64,000 bases of DNA, from NCBI GenBank assembly GCA_949878435.1, contig CATLAK010000011.1, forward strand, positions 27,403 to 91,402, given 5' to 3'. The notes under the pieces are model-generated. The model saw only the letters and a list, made by a program, of their open reading frames with translations, did not search any database and was not told where the DNA came from. Position 1 is the stretch's first letter, and each line of letters begins with the position of its first letter. The DNA is from an uncultured Lachnospiraceae bacterium. Its GTDB lineage: Bacteria; Bacillota; Clostridia; Lachnospirales; Lachnospiraceae. The translations under genes and the position numbers were made by a program. Below are positions 45,355 to 54,470 of this stretch, one piece after another.

Positions 45355-46713
45355 ATGGAAAATACAGAAAAAACCGTTTTATTTGAACAAATGCCCATTC
45401 CAAAAGCTGTCATGACGTTAGCTGTCCCGACCATTTTAAGTTCTCTGGTCATGGTAATCTACAATCTGGCTGATACTTATTTTGTAGGCATGGTAAACGA
45501 TCCTATCCAGAACGCGGCGGTAACGCTGGCTGCGCCGGTGTTGTTAGCCTTCAACGCGGTCAACAATCTCTTCGGCGTGGGCACCTCCAGCATGATGAGC
45601 CGGGCGCTGGGCAAAAAGGATTACGATACCGTATACCGCAGTTCCGCCTTCGGTTTTTACTGTTCCGTGTTCTGCGGTCTTATGTTTTCCCTTCTTTACA
45701 CTCTGCTTAGCCGTCCTCTTCTCGCAGTACTGGGTGCAAGCCCGGAGACCATTGCCGCCACGGCGCAATATCTGAAATGGACCGTCACCTTCGGCGCTGC
45801 CCCTTCTATCCTCAATGTGGTCATGGCGTATCTGGTCCGTTCCGAGGGTTCCTCCCTTCACGCCAGCATCGGTTCCATGAGCGGATGCCTTCTTAATATT
45901 GTGCTGGATCCGATTTTCATCCTTCCATGGGGACTTAATATGGGTGCTGCCGGAGCAGGGCTCGCCACCTTTATCTCCAATTGTGCCGCATGCATTTATT
46001 TCTTTGTTCTCCTGTTCGTCAAACGGGGGAATACCTATGTATGCATCCGTCCTAGCATGTTCCGTTTCAATCAGCATATTGTAATGGGCATCTGCAGCGT
46101 GGGAATCCCTGCCGCCATCCAGAATCTTCTGAATGTGACCGGTATGACGGTTCTCAACAACTTTACCTCCTCCTACGGTTCAGACGCCGTGGCAGCTATG
46201 GGAATCGCACAGAAGGTCAATATGGTGCCTCTTTATTTTGCGCTGGGACTTTCCCAAGGCATCATGCCGTTAATCAGCTATAATTATGCCTCCGGCAATG
46301 TCAAGCGGATGAAAAATACCCTTTCCTTTACCATGCGGATTTCCCTTTCCTTTATGGTCATGGTTTCTGTTTTCTATTACTTCGGGGCAGGCTTTTTGAC
46401 CTCCCTCTTTATGAAAAATGATGTCATCATCTCCTACGGCTCCCGTTTTCTTCACGGGCTTTGCCTCGCTCTTCCGTTCCTTTGCATGGACTTTATTGCA
46501 GTGGGCGTCTTTCAGGCTTGCGGTATGGGGAAAAAGGCGTTCGTATTTGCACTGCTTAGAAAGATCGTATTGGAGATTCCGGCTCTCTATATTTTGAACT
46601 GGCTGTTCCCGCTCTATGGGCTTGCGTATGCGCAGTTTGCGGCAGAGGTGATTTTGGCGGTGGCGGCGGTGATTACGCTGCTGGGTATTTTCAAAAGGCT
46701 TGAGAGTTCTTAA
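45355..46713 (+). CDS. MATE family efflux transporter
   Basis: 452 aa, twelve membrane helices in two homologous halves. MPIPKAVMTLAVPTILSSLV, NLADTYFVGM, GTSSMMSRALGKKDYDTV and the second-half SVGIPAAIQNLLNVTGMTVL and LNIVLDPIFILPWGLNMGAA are MATE motifs of the MepA branch. It exports cationic drugs or metabolites with Na+ or H+. ATG 45355 is chosen; a TTG seven codons earlier is less likely. Palindrome A2 starts 8 nt after its stop. Confidence 0.88.
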   Translation: MENTEKTVLFEQMPIPKAVMTLAVPTILSSLVMVIYNLADTYFVGMVNDPIQNAAVTLAAPVLLAFNAVNNLFGVGTSSMMSRALGKKDYDTVYRSSAFGFYCSVFCGLMFSLLYTLLSRPLLAVLGASPETIAATAQYLKWTVTFGAAPSILNVVMAYLVRSEGSSLHASIGSMSGCLLNIVLDPIFILPWGLNMGAAGAGLATFISNCAACIYFFVLLFVKRGNTYVCIRPSMFRFNQHIVMGICSVGIPAAIQNLLNVTGMTVLNNFTSSYGSDAVAAMGIAQKVNMVPLYFALGLSQGIMPLISYNYASGNVKRMKNTLSFTMRISLSFMVMVSVFYYFGAGFLTSLFMKNDVIISYGSRFLHGLCLALPFLCMDFIAVGVFQACGMGKKAFVFALLRKIVLEIPALYILNWLFPLYGLAYAQFAAEVILAVAAVITLLGIFKRLESS

Positions 46714-46721
46714 TAGGGGGG

Positions 46722-46894
46722 GCATCAGAGAGGATGAGATACGCGGTCAAGCGCCGGCATGGCTTACGGTATAATAAGGGTTTCAAGGCTCGTCTGCAAA
46801 TCGGATTTCACTAACAGAATGTATTTATGTGTTTCAAAACGACCGGGTCGGAGCCATGCCGGCGCTTGACCGCGTATCTCATCCTCTCTGATGC
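46722..46894. repeat. giant palindrome, family A copy 2 (half core)
   Basis: Arms 46722-46764 and 46852-46894 are perfectly complementary (43 bp). The 87-nt interior contains only the first half of the family A core (GCAAATCGGATTTCACTAAC ... GACCGGGTCGG). In full copies the core then folds as GGAGCCA...TGGCTCC; here the sequence instead turns, at AGCCATGCC, straight into the reverse complement of the left flank. It fills the gap between two convergent genes and may serve as their terminator. Confidence 0.88.
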
Positions 46895-46915
46895 GTCGCT
46901 CCCTCAACGAAATCA

Positions 46916-47680
46916 TCATTCATATTTTAATTTATCTATTGTAAATACAATATCAGAAATTTCCCAGTTGGCTTCATGGCTGCTACCGCTCCCATGGCTA
47001 TTGTTATTTCTATAGCTGCTGCAATATGTTTCAAATCCTATCGTATTGCCTTTGGTACACGCATCCAGTTTCAAGTTTTCTATATTATGGATATGGGCAT
47101 AGATGCCTTCTTTCGGGTATTCCCGATTGCTATGTCCGCACAGATAGGTATCAAAATCCAGCTGTACCGTCTTTCGCAGGGTTTCCAGCAGCTCCCGCAT
47201 GGAAAGGGAGCCATAATTGAACAGCCACAGTCCTTGGTTCAGTGCATCGCCTGCAATCAAAAGTTTTTCCTCACGTACCAGCAGGCCAATCGAACCTTTC
47301 GTGTGCCCCGGCAGCGGTACAACCCTAACCCGCATATTTCCAAGAGAAATCTCTTCTCCCGTCCCTATTTCTTTTAATTGGTAATCTTGTTTTTCCTGCC
47401 CCTCAAAGTGCCTGATGACATCTCCCTCTTCCTTCAATGCATAGACGGTATCAAACCAATGATTTCCACCAATATGATCGGGATGCCCGTGACTGTTAAT
47501 GACCAGGTAGGGCGTACTGACTTCCTTTTCCACAAACGCGCGCAAATTTCTTCTCCCATATCCCGTATCAACCAGTACTGCCATATCCCTCCCTTTAATC
47601 AAAGTACAGCATACTCCGTCATCCTCCTCAATCTGCCAGATATCCTCACGGATTTTTGTATAGAAATATCGCCCCTCCAT
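46916..47680 (-). CDS. MBL-fold metallo-hydrolase
   Basis: 254 aa. Zinc ligands of the HxHxDH motif are in VINSHGHPDHIGGNH, followed by VVPLPGHTKG, GDALNQGLWLF and YLCGHSNRE. A C-terminal tail has an unusual NNNSHGSGSSHE stretch. Glyoxalase II-like or lactonase-like; substrate unknown. ATG 47680 (MEGRYFYTKIREDIW) chosen; the longer start is a Lys-rich stretch of ribosome-site-like repeats. Converges with the MATE gene across palindrome A2. Confidence 0.8.
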   Translation of the reverse strand: MEGRYFYTKIREDIWQIEEDDGVCCTLIKGRDMAVLVDTGYGRRNLRAFVEKEVSTPYLVINSHGHPDHIGGNHWFDTVYALKEEGDVIRHFEGQEKQDYQLKEIGTGEEISLGNMRVRVVPLPGHTKGSIGLLVREEKLLIAGDALNQGLWLFNYGSLSMRELLETLRKTVQLDFDTYLCGHSNREYPKEGIYAHIHNIENLKLDACTKGNTIGFETYCSSYRNNNSHGSGSSHEANWEISDIVFTIDKLKYE

Positions 47681-47800
47681 CCCCTTTTCGCCCTTCTTCC
47701 TTCTTCCCTTAGATACAGCACACATTTACCTCATTATACACGTTCCTGGCATTTCCTGCATCCCTTAAATGCGATGTAAGTTAATTAAGAAAATGAGCAA

Positions 47801-48112
47801 GCAGGACGGCAGTGACGCAGGCAGAGAGCATGTACTATGAGCCGGCGGCGGCATATCATATCCTTTCAAGTCTTTGCGAAAAATCGGCAATTTCACTTAC
47901 AGAATGTGAAGGAGTCTAGGGCAAAATCGCCATGGACGGCGATTTTAGGAGCCAAACGGCATGGATGCCGTCTTGGCTCCGACCCGACCGTCTTGAAACG
48001 CCTAAATACATTCTGTTAGTGAAATCCGATTTTGAGAGGAGACTTGAAAGGATATGATATGCCGCCGCCGGCTCATAGTACATGCTCTCTGCCTGCGTCA
48101 CTGCCGTCCTGC
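47801..48112. repeat. giant palindrome, family A copy 3 (inverted core)
   Basis: Arms 47801-47872 and 48041-48112 are perfectly complementary over 72 bp. The core is nearly the reverse complement of the A1 core, with the same CAAAATCGCC/GGCGATTTT and GGAGCCA/TGGCTCC hairpins and ACATTCTGTTAGTGAAAT end, so the element sits in the opposite orientation. It begins 16 nt after the stop of the last gene in the deglycosylation operon and precedes the MBL gene on the same strand; it may end the long transcript. Confidence 0.9.
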
Positions 48113-48128
48113 CTGAGTACTCCCTTAA

Positions 48129-49481
48129 CTAACTGACATTGGTCAGATTTTTTATCCAATTTCCTCTGTTCACTTTGAGGAATACAGGAATGCATTTGAA
48201 AACCTGGTCTGCATTCAGGCACGCCACCACCACAACCGGCGACGCCTTTACCACAAATGCCATAAAAAGGGAAAGGGGAATCACGATCATCCATATACAG
48301 ATGATATCCATTTTCACCACGAACGAAGATTCACCGCCGCCTCTGATAATTCCCCCTCCTGCCGGCATCTGATAAGACATCCCCACTATGACCACGCATA
48401 GAACGAGCAAAAAGGCGTCTGCCATTTCTCTCGTACTCTCTGAGAGTTGATAAATGGAAAGAATGGGAACCCTGATTGCATAAAGAATCACGCCCGAAAG
48501 AATCCCTACGCATACAAAGAACTTCTGCAGCCAGAGCGCATTTTTCCTCACAGCGTCATAGTCTCCCGCTCCCACCCCATTTCCTATAAGGACGGCGGTG
48601 GCGGAAGAGGCTCCTAAGGCGCCTGACTTCACCGTCAGATATACATTAGATGCCACGCTGTTCGCAGCGATTGCCGCTTTATCCATATGCCCAAGAATAA
48701 CCGTCTGGAGCATGGTGTTTAATCCCCAAAGCCCCTGTGCCGCCATCAAAGGCAGCGCGGTACGATAGTAGTCTTTGCTAAGTCCCTTATCTCTCACCAG
48801 GAAATCAGAACACCGAAGCTTTAGTTCCCCGCCTTTTAAGCGAATAAAAATAACCAACACCGCAAGTTCTAAGATTCTTGCCGCAAGGGTTCCTATGGCA
48901 GCTCCCCGAACGCCCATCTCGGGCAGTCCAAAACGTCCATAGATTAAAACATAATTGATTCCGCAATTGACGAAGAACGTCATCAGGGAAAGGTAGAGTG
49001 CAATCCGCACCACCGCCATACTCCTTAAAAGTGCCAGCAATACCTGCGTAATGACGAAGAAAAAGTAGGTAAAGCGGATCAATTCAAGGTACGCTGTCCC
49101 TTCTTTAATGATGATCTCATCATTTGTAAAAATCCTCATAGTATGACCGGGGAAAAAGCTCACTCCGGCAAACAGTACCACTGCGAAAAAGACTGCCGTC
49201 TGCATCGCCGCTGCGCAGATTCTCTTCATAGGCTCGGTACGTCTCTTTCCCCAATACTGGCTGCAGATCACCACAAGCGCCTCTCCGACGGCAAGGGTGA
49301 GCTGCTGCAGCACAAACTGAATCTGATTGACAGCCGCCACCCCTGAAAGAGATACCTCGCTGTAAGCCCCCAGCATCATATTGTCGGCAAGATTCACGGC
49401 AAGCGTAATGATGTGCTGAAGAACCAGCGATAAATATAATGGAATGAACTTCTTTCCCATTTTCCTCTCCGTTTTCGTCAT
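48129..49481 (-). CDS. MATE family efflux transporter, last gene of the operon
   Basis: 450 aa, twelve helices. FIPLYLSLVLQHIITLAVNL, LADNMMLGAYSEVSLSGVAA and the second-half TALPLMAAQGLWGLNTMLQT fit MATE proteins of the DinF/MepA type. The ATG at 49481 shares ATGA with the stop of the preceding MATE gene and has AGAGGT upstream. The two MATE proteins are not close copies of each other. Confidence 0.85.
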   Translation of the reverse strand: MTKTERKMGKKFIPLYLSLVLQHIITLAVNLADNMMLGAYSEVSLSGVAAVNQIQFVLQQLTLAVGEALVVICSQYWGKRRTEPMKRICAAAMQTAVFFAVVLFAGVSFFPGHTMRIFTNDEIIIKEGTAYLELIRFTYFFFVITQVLLALLRSMAVVRIALYLSLMTFFVNCGINYVLIYGRFGLPEMGVRGAAIGTLAARILELAVLVIFIRLKGGELKLRCSDFLVRDKGLSKDYYRTALPLMAAQGLWGLNTMLQTVILGHMDKAAIAANSVASNVYLTVKSGALGASSATAVLIGNGVGAGDYDAVRKNALWLQKFFVCVGILSGVILYAIRVPILSIYQLSESTREMADAFLLVLCVVIVGMSYQMPAGGGIIRGGGESSFVVKMDIICIWMIVIPLSLFMAFVVKASPVVVVACLNADQVFKCIPVFLKVNRGNWIKNLTNVS

Positions 49482-50836
49482 TCTACAAACCTCTTTTTCA
49501 TCCATTTTCCGCCGCGGAAACATACAAGCCCATATATTCCCGATGCCACATAACTAATCGGTGTAGCGATAAAAATACCCAGATAGCCCAAAGGCGTATA
49601 CCATGCCAGAATATAGCTGACCACCACCCTCACCAGAATTTCAATCACACTAATGTACAGACCTGCCGATGCGTCTCCCGCTCCGATAAGCGTACTTTTG
49701 GTAAGCCATGCCATGCCGCAGAAGTAAGTACTGAATGCGGCAGTTACCAGATACGCATACCCGATATCCATCATGGCGCTGTCTGCATCCGCTGAAAAAA
49801 GCCCAATCAGAAACTTTCCTCCCACCACCAGCACGATAGCGGAAAAGATACAATAAATCGTAATAATACAAAACCCAGCCGCAAATCCCTTTTTCACCCT
49901 CTTTTGCTGACCGGCGCCTACGTTTTGTCCGGCAAAGACCTGCATTGCCTGCGTGATTCCTCCCGGCGGATTTGCGATCAGCCGCTCCAGCTGAATACCT
50001 GCATTGTACCCTGCCATCACCAACATTCCGAAGCTGTTTACCAGATTCTGCAAAAGGATATTTCCGATTGCCGTAGTAGAACTTTTCATGGCGGAGGGTA
50101 CGCCGATTTTTGCAGTAAGAATCAATATGGATCTGTCGATCTTCATATCCTTTCTTCCAAAACGGACGACAGGATTCTTCTTCAGCATCAGCACCCAGCT
50201 CACCGCTGCCGAGCATATGGTGGCAAGTATCGTAGCGTAGGCAACGCCCTCTACCCCCATGCCCAGCCTTGCAACAAACACAAAATTAAGCAGTACATTC
50301 ATGATACTGCACACCACCAGCACAATCAGCGGCGTCAGCGAATCTCCCAGCGCTCTTGAAAGGGAATTCGCCATATTATAAAGAGAAGTTGCCACCTCCC
50401 CCAGAAAAATAATTCTGAGATAAGCAGTGGCAGACTCCAATACTCCATTTTCCGGCGTAACATGAATCAGCATCAGAAGAGGCTTTGCGAACATGGCACC
50501 TAGAACACCAAACACCAACGCCATACCCGCTATCAGATACAGGGAATTGGTGACGGTACGCCTTACCTTTTCATAATCCTTTGCCCCGTAAAACTGGGCT
50601 ATGATCACTGACATTCCTTCAGTGGCGCCTGCAATCAGCATCAGCACCATGGTAGAAATACTTGCTGTGGCGCCAACGGCTGCCAGCGCGCTGTCTCCTA
50701 CATACCGCCCCACGATTACAAGGTCTGCCGTGGTATATAAATTCTGCAGAATCATGGTGCCAATCAGCGGTATGGCAAAAAGCAGCATCTCCTTTGCCGG
50801 ACTGCCCGCCGTAAAGTCTCTTCTTGTTCCCGCCAT
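49478..50836 (-). CDS. MATE family efflux transporter in the deglycosylation operon
   Basis: 452 aa. DFTAGSPAKEMLLFAIPLIG, QNLYTTADLVIVGRYVGDSA, GATEGMSVIIAQFYGAKDYE and IPSAMKSSTT-like second half (GVPSAMKSSTTAIGN) are typical. Its start codon overlaps the stop of the TIM-barrel gene by one base (TAATG), so it is part of the operon. Likely exports the aglycone or a toxic intermediate (inference). Confidence 0.87.
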   Translation of the reverse strand: MAGTRRDFTAGSPAKEMLLFAIPLIGTMILQNLYTTADLVIVGRYVGDSALAAVGATASISTMVLMLIAGATEGMSVIIAQFYGAKDYEKVRRTVTNSLYLIAGMALVFGVLGAMFAKPLLMLIHVTPENGVLESATAYLRIIFLGEVATSLYNMANSLSRALGDSLTPLIVLVVCSIMNVLLNFVFVARLGMGVEGVAYATILATICSAAVSWVLMLKKNPVVRFGRKDMKIDRSILILTAKIGVPSAMKSSTTAIGNILLQNLVNSFGMLVMAGYNAGIQLERLIANPPGGITQAMQVFAGQNVGAGQQKRVKKGFAAGFCIITIYCIFSAIVLVVGGKFLIGLFSADADSAMMDIGYAYLVTAAFSTYFCGMAWLTKSTLIGAGDASAGLYISVIEILVRVVVSYILAWYTPLGYLGIFIATPISYVASGIYGLVCFRGGKWMKKRFVE

Positions 50837-51840
50837 TATGCCTCACCTAAAAGTCGTTTTAGCATCATGTGATGTCTTCTGCACTGCTCTACGGGATCCA
50901 TATAGATATCACAGCCTATATCGAAATAATCTCTCTGTCCCTCATATTCGGAAGAGATGCAGCCCTCCCAGCCAATTTCCTGCATAACCTGGATGGGTCC
51001 TGCATAATCGATGGAAGGCTCCTTACATTCTTCTGTCATCTCATAGAATTTGCCATGACAATGCTTGGTATAAGGCAGAACCTCTTTAAGCCATGCCGGA
51101 TCGTCATGTATAGCGCCTTTCAGCCTCTCGGCAGCCTCTTTCTCCACACTGCCGCCCCCCATCTTTTCTATGTCGGAATCCGTCAAAGGACTTCCTGCGC
51201 GGTAAGCCTCATCAATCGCCTCTAAGATTTCCGTCTTTGCCCCTGCCCGTTCATATTTATGCTTGGAAGACAAGGACATGCCCACTGTAAAGATGCCAAA
51301 ATCAACCACAAAGCCTGCATACTTCGCATTTTTCCGCTGAATCTCTTCTAAAAAGTCCTGGGTCCACCATGTATGGATGCCTCTGGGCGCATGCACCTCG
51401 GTAGCAATCTGAACCCCCAATTCCTCCGCATAATCAAAGCAGGCAGAGAGAATCTCAATGTCCTCATGCCGTATGATACCGGTGCGGTACACAGGAAATC
51501 CCATCTGATATGCAACGTAAAGATCCTTTCTCGTCCATTCAATGGTTTCCTTTACAGACATATGCCTGTTGGAAAACATGGTGGTGAAGAAATTGGCATC
51601 GAAGGCAGCCGGAAAGGTACCGTATTTTTCCATCCATCCAAACCAAGTATCTAAATCCTTTTGGGACAATACCCTGTCCACGCTCCGAAGGCTTGGCAGG
51701 GGCATCTGATCCGGCAGGACCTCGATTCCCTTTGCATCGATCTCATTGGCCGTCTTTGCGATACATCCCTCTATATCCAGCTTCCCCAAATAATAGTCTT
51801 CCTGAAGACTGTATAATGAAACACCTCTTGTAATAGCCAT
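50836..51840 (-). CDS. C-glycoside deglycosidase alpha subunit-like TIM-barrel protein
   Basis: 334 aa, xylose-isomerase-like TIM barrel. Metal ligands fit the known deglycosidase alpha subunits: E148 and the catalytic-type H150 in ATEVHAPRG, D180 in FVVDFGIF, H260/H262 in TKHCHGKFYE, and E298 in SSEYEGQ. In strain PUE DgpC and related EuCGD/CGD enzymes this subunit, with a DUF6379 partner, cleaves the C-C bond of 3-oxo-C-glycosides with Mn2+. The DUF6379 gene is next door (28 nt upstream), which makes this assignment strong at family level. The exact substrate is unknown. Confidence 0.82.
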   Translation of the reverse strand: MAITRGVSLYSLQEDYYLGKLDIEGCIAKTANEIDAKGIEVLPDQMPLPSLRSVDRVLSQKDLDTWFGWMEKYGTFPAAFDANFFTTMFSNRHMSVKETIEWTRKDLYVAYQMGFPVYRTGIIRHEDIEILSACFDYAEELGVQIATEVHAPRGIHTWWTQDFLEEIQRKNAKYAGFVVDFGIFTVGMSLSSKHKYERAGAKTEILEAIDEAYRAGSPLTDSDIEKMGGGSVEKEAAERLKGAIHDDPAWLKEVLPYTKHCHGKFYEMTEECKEPSIDYAGPIQVMQEIGWEGCISSEYEGQRDYFDIGCDIYMDPVEQCRRHHMMLKRLLGEA

Positions 51841-51868
51841 CGATTACTCCTTTCAAATGTTTGCTAAA

Positions 51869-52258
51869 CTAAATTGTAAATTCCGCATACGCAATGCTGC
51901 CAAAGCCCTTGGGCGCATAGATGACGTCCACTGCCACATCCACATCGATTCTGTGCTTACCTTTGGAAAGCCCGCCTTCCTTTAGAACCCTCACCTGAAG
52001 TTTTTCGCCATATTCCCAGAAGTGACGGTAACAGGTTATGATCTCGGACATTTTAAATTCCTCTCCATCCTCTGTTATAATCCTCATATCTTCCTGGCAA
52101 ACTTCTGTTCCATCGATTTTGAGAATGATATGTTCAATCTGGCTGAGCGGGGCTCCCATGTAATAAGGAATGCGAAGCCCCACCTGGCAGCCTATGATTC
52201 TGCCGTCTGCCGTTACATTTTCCACTTTGTTATCTGCAATGATATATTTTTCGTTCAT
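51869..52258 (-). CDS. C-glycoside deglycosidase beta subunit (DUF6379)
   Basis: 129-aa beta-sandwich protein: GCQVGLRIPYYMGAPLSQIE, KIDGTEVCQEDMRI and VDVAVDVIYAPKGFGSIAYA fit DUF6379, the beta subunit of C-glycoside deglycosidases (DgpB in strain PUE). It has no catalytic residues of its own; in known enzymes it completes the active site of the alpha subunit. It is followed by that subunit, giving the usual pair. Confidence 0.85.
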   Translation of the reverse strand: MNEKYIIADNKVENVTADGRIIGCQVGLRIPYYMGAPLSQIEHIILKIDGTEVCQEDMRIITEDGEEFKMSEIITCYRHFWEYGEKLQVRVLKEGGLSKGKHRIDVDVAVDVIYAPKGFGSIAYAEFTI

Positions 52259-52292
52259 AACCCCACCCTTTCAAAGTCAAGTCCATTCCTAG

Positions 52293-53126
52293 TTACCAAC
52301 CAAGTATCTTCAAATATTCCCTGCTCCGCCTTGCAGCTTCTAAAGGCGGCAGTTCGTAATGCTCATCTTGTTCCACCACGACCCATTTAGAGCCTGCCTC
52401 AAGGGAAGCCTCCAAAATCGGCTCCCAGATCTGCTGACCAAATCCTACCGGTCTAAATTCAAATATGCCGGTGTCCTCCTTTGACTCTTCTGTCTCTATT
52501 CCAATCAGTTTATAGAGATTTTGGGGATTTCCTTCCTTGATGAAGTCCTTCAGGTGAACAATCTCACATCTTTCTCCGTATTTTTTCACATAAGCTGCCG
52601 GATTCTGCCCCGCTACCTTGATCCAGCACACATCCGGCTCAACCATAAGAAGATCCGCAGGTATCTGGGCATAAATATCGTCAAAACCAAAACTGCCATC
52701 AGGCAGCGTCACAAACTCAAAATCATGGTTATGGTAAAGGAGTTTGATGCCATGATCTTTCATGACCTTTCCAATCCGCTTCATCTCCTCAATCACTTTG
52801 GGATAGCCCGGCGTATTATGACGATATTCTTCAGGAAGATAGGGTATCACCACATAGTCCACCCCAATCGTCTTATAATCTTCCGCTGCCTTCTTGGGAT
52901 CTTCCATCATTTCCACCAAAGGGACATGGGCGCTGATGGGAATCAGTCCCACTTCATCAAGTATGCGCTTGACATCGGCAGGATTGATTCCGTAGAGTCC
53001 CGCCAATTCCACGCCGTCATATCCCATATCCTTAATCTGCTGCATTACATTTTTAAAATTGTCAGGGGTATTTTCCAAAAGATCGCGAAGTCCATACACC
53101 TGAATGCCAACTGGAAGTCTGTTCAT
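52293..53126 (-). CDS. sugar phosphate isomerase/epimerase-like TIM-barrel protein
   Basis: 277 aa. MNRLPVGIQVYGLRDLLENT, MGYDGVELAGLYG, LLYHNHDFEF, LMVEPDVCWIKVAG and EIVHLKDF are typical of the AP-endonuclease-2/xylose-isomerase-like family; metal ligands are likely the Glu, Asp, His and Glu of these motifs. In such clusters it may act on the released 3-oxo sugar as an isomerase or hydrolase. ATG 53126 has AAAGGAGG upstream. Confidence 0.78.
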   Translation of the reverse strand: MNRLPVGIQVYGLRDLLENTPDNFKNVMQQIKDMGYDGVELAGLYGINPADVKRILDEVGLIPISAHVPLVEMMEDPKKAAEDYKTIGVDYVVIPYLPEEYRHNTPGYPKVIEEMKRIGKVMKDHGIKLLYHNHDFEFVTLPDGSFGFDDIYAQIPADLLMVEPDVCWIKVAGQNPAAYVKKYGERCEIVHLKDFIKEGNPQNLYKLIGIETEESKEDTGIFEFRPVGFGQQIWEPILEASLEAGSKWVVVEQDEHYELPPLEAARRSREYLKILGW

Positions 53127-53147
53127 AAAATTTCCTCCTTTTATTTG

Positions 53148-53186
53148 ACATTGCCACCACTTCCTAAGGGCAAATGGTGGCAATGT
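53148..53186 (-). other. intercistronic hairpin in the deglycosylation operon
   Basis: ACATTGCCACCA (53148-53159) pairs perfectly with TGGTGGCAATGT (53175-53186), 15-nt loop, between the oxidoreductase stop and the TIM-barrel start. No T-run follows. It probably stabilises one half of the transcript or gives differential expression. Confidence 0.55.
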
Positions 53187-53192
53187 TGTCTA

Positions 53193-54449
53193 TCAATAAG
53201 CTACGTCAAATTTGTGCAGGGAACCATTGATTTCTATCTCCGGAATATATAAGGTGGGAGATTTCGCAATGATTTCATCCAGCATCATTTCTCTGCCTTC
53301 CTCCTGGGAAAGGAACATACCGTCTGTAATCAAGAGCTGTTCTAAGGCGATCTCCGGTGTCTGATATCTTGTGGCATCATCCAGCATGCCCAGCTTATAA
53401 GCCAGCCACATGCACTGATTATCATTATACAGCATCATTTTGGGATCTAACCTTTCCTCCACTATGCCATTGGCATCGCAGTTTAAGTCGGTGTTTACCA
53501 CTCTTCCATTCACATTGCCATAGAATTTTAACTCCGGTTCTCCTCCAAACATCTTTCTCTGCCCGGGCTTTCTGGCAAACTTTCCGCCTACCGTATCCGT
53601 ATCTGTAAATTCCAGACCGCCCTTGGTCCCTAAGATATAGGTCATGGCGTACTCTTTAATGTTGTTTGCGGAAGTGGAAAGGAAATGGAATCCTATACCA
53701 TTTTCAAATTTAACAAATCCATCACAGATATCTTCCACCCCAAATCCATCGGGATTTGTAACCAGCTTCTGGTCGATTTCCACCTCTCTGCGGCAGAAAC
53801 CTGAAACCGATTTTACTTTCGGTCTTCCCAGCACGAAGAGAATCTGTCCAATCACATAGATTCCTAAGTCAATGGAAGGTCCATGCCCGGCAATTCTCCG
53901 GGAATAAAAGTCCGTCGTAAACTCCGGAAGGTCATATCCTGGACGGCGTCTCATAGTACACTGCTCCAAGTTTACATAATATGGCGTACCAATGTCGCCG
54001 TTTGCAATCATATCCCTTGCCACTCTGGTCTGAGGCGTCATAAGGGAACTGATCTGCACATGAAATTTGCGTCCCAGCTTCGCCGCACAGTCCACCATCA
54101 TTTTGGCGTCATGGTAGCTGGCTGCAGCAGGTTTTTCACAATAACAGTCAAATCCTGCCTTCATAACCTCAATAGAAATAGGGGTGTGGAGATTGTTATG
54201 TACACATACGTCAACGGTATCGATATCGTCGCGCTTTAAAAGCTCACGATAATCGGTGTAAAGATCCTTTTCCTCCATTCCGTACTGTTCTCCCCATGCC
54301 TTCAGCCTCTCGGGAATCACTTCCGCAACAGCCACCACCTTCGCGGTAAAGCCGAGCTTTTCAGCATTGCGCTGAATATTAGAATAAATCACCATATGTC
54401 TGTGGGAAATCATCCCACCGCCTATAATCGCTACTCTGATTTCTTTCAT
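53193..54449 (-). CDS. Gfo/Idh/MocA family oxidoreductase (418 aa)
   Basis: NAD(P)-binding Rossmann domain (VAIIGGGMISHRHMVIYSNI), then VDVCVHNNLHTPISIEVMKA and the catalytic-type EKP motif in CYCEKPAAAS. The C-terminal alpha/beta domain has GPSIDLGIYVIGQILFVLG, where relatives have the Asp/His catalytic pair. In C-glycoside catabolism an enzyme of this family (DgpA) oxidises C3 of the sugar so that the deglycosidase can cleave. It is upstream of the deglycosidase genes and longer than the typical 340-370 aa because of the C-terminal half. Confidence 0.83.
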   Translation of the reverse strand: MKEIRVAIIGGGMISHRHMVIYSNIQRNAEKLGFTAKVVAVAEVIPERLKAWGEQYGMEEKDLYTDYRELLKRDDIDTVDVCVHNNLHTPISIEVMKAGFDCYCEKPAAASYHDAKMMVDCAAKLGRKFHVQISSLMTPQTRVARDMIANGDIGTPYYVNLEQCTMRRRPGYDLPEFTTDFYSRRIAGHGPSIDLGIYVIGQILFVLGRPKVKSVSGFCRREVEIDQKLVTNPDGFGVEDICDGFVKFENGIGFHFLSTSANNIKEYAMTYILGTKGGLEFTDTDTVGGKFARKPGQRKMFGGEPELKFYGNVNGRVVNTDLNCDANGIVEERLDPKMMLYNDNQCMWLAYKLGMLDDATRYQTPEIALEQLLITDGMFLSQEEGREMMLDEIIAKSPTLYIPEIEINGSLHKFDVAY

Positions 54450-54470
54450 TTTTTCCTCCTATCTATTCCA

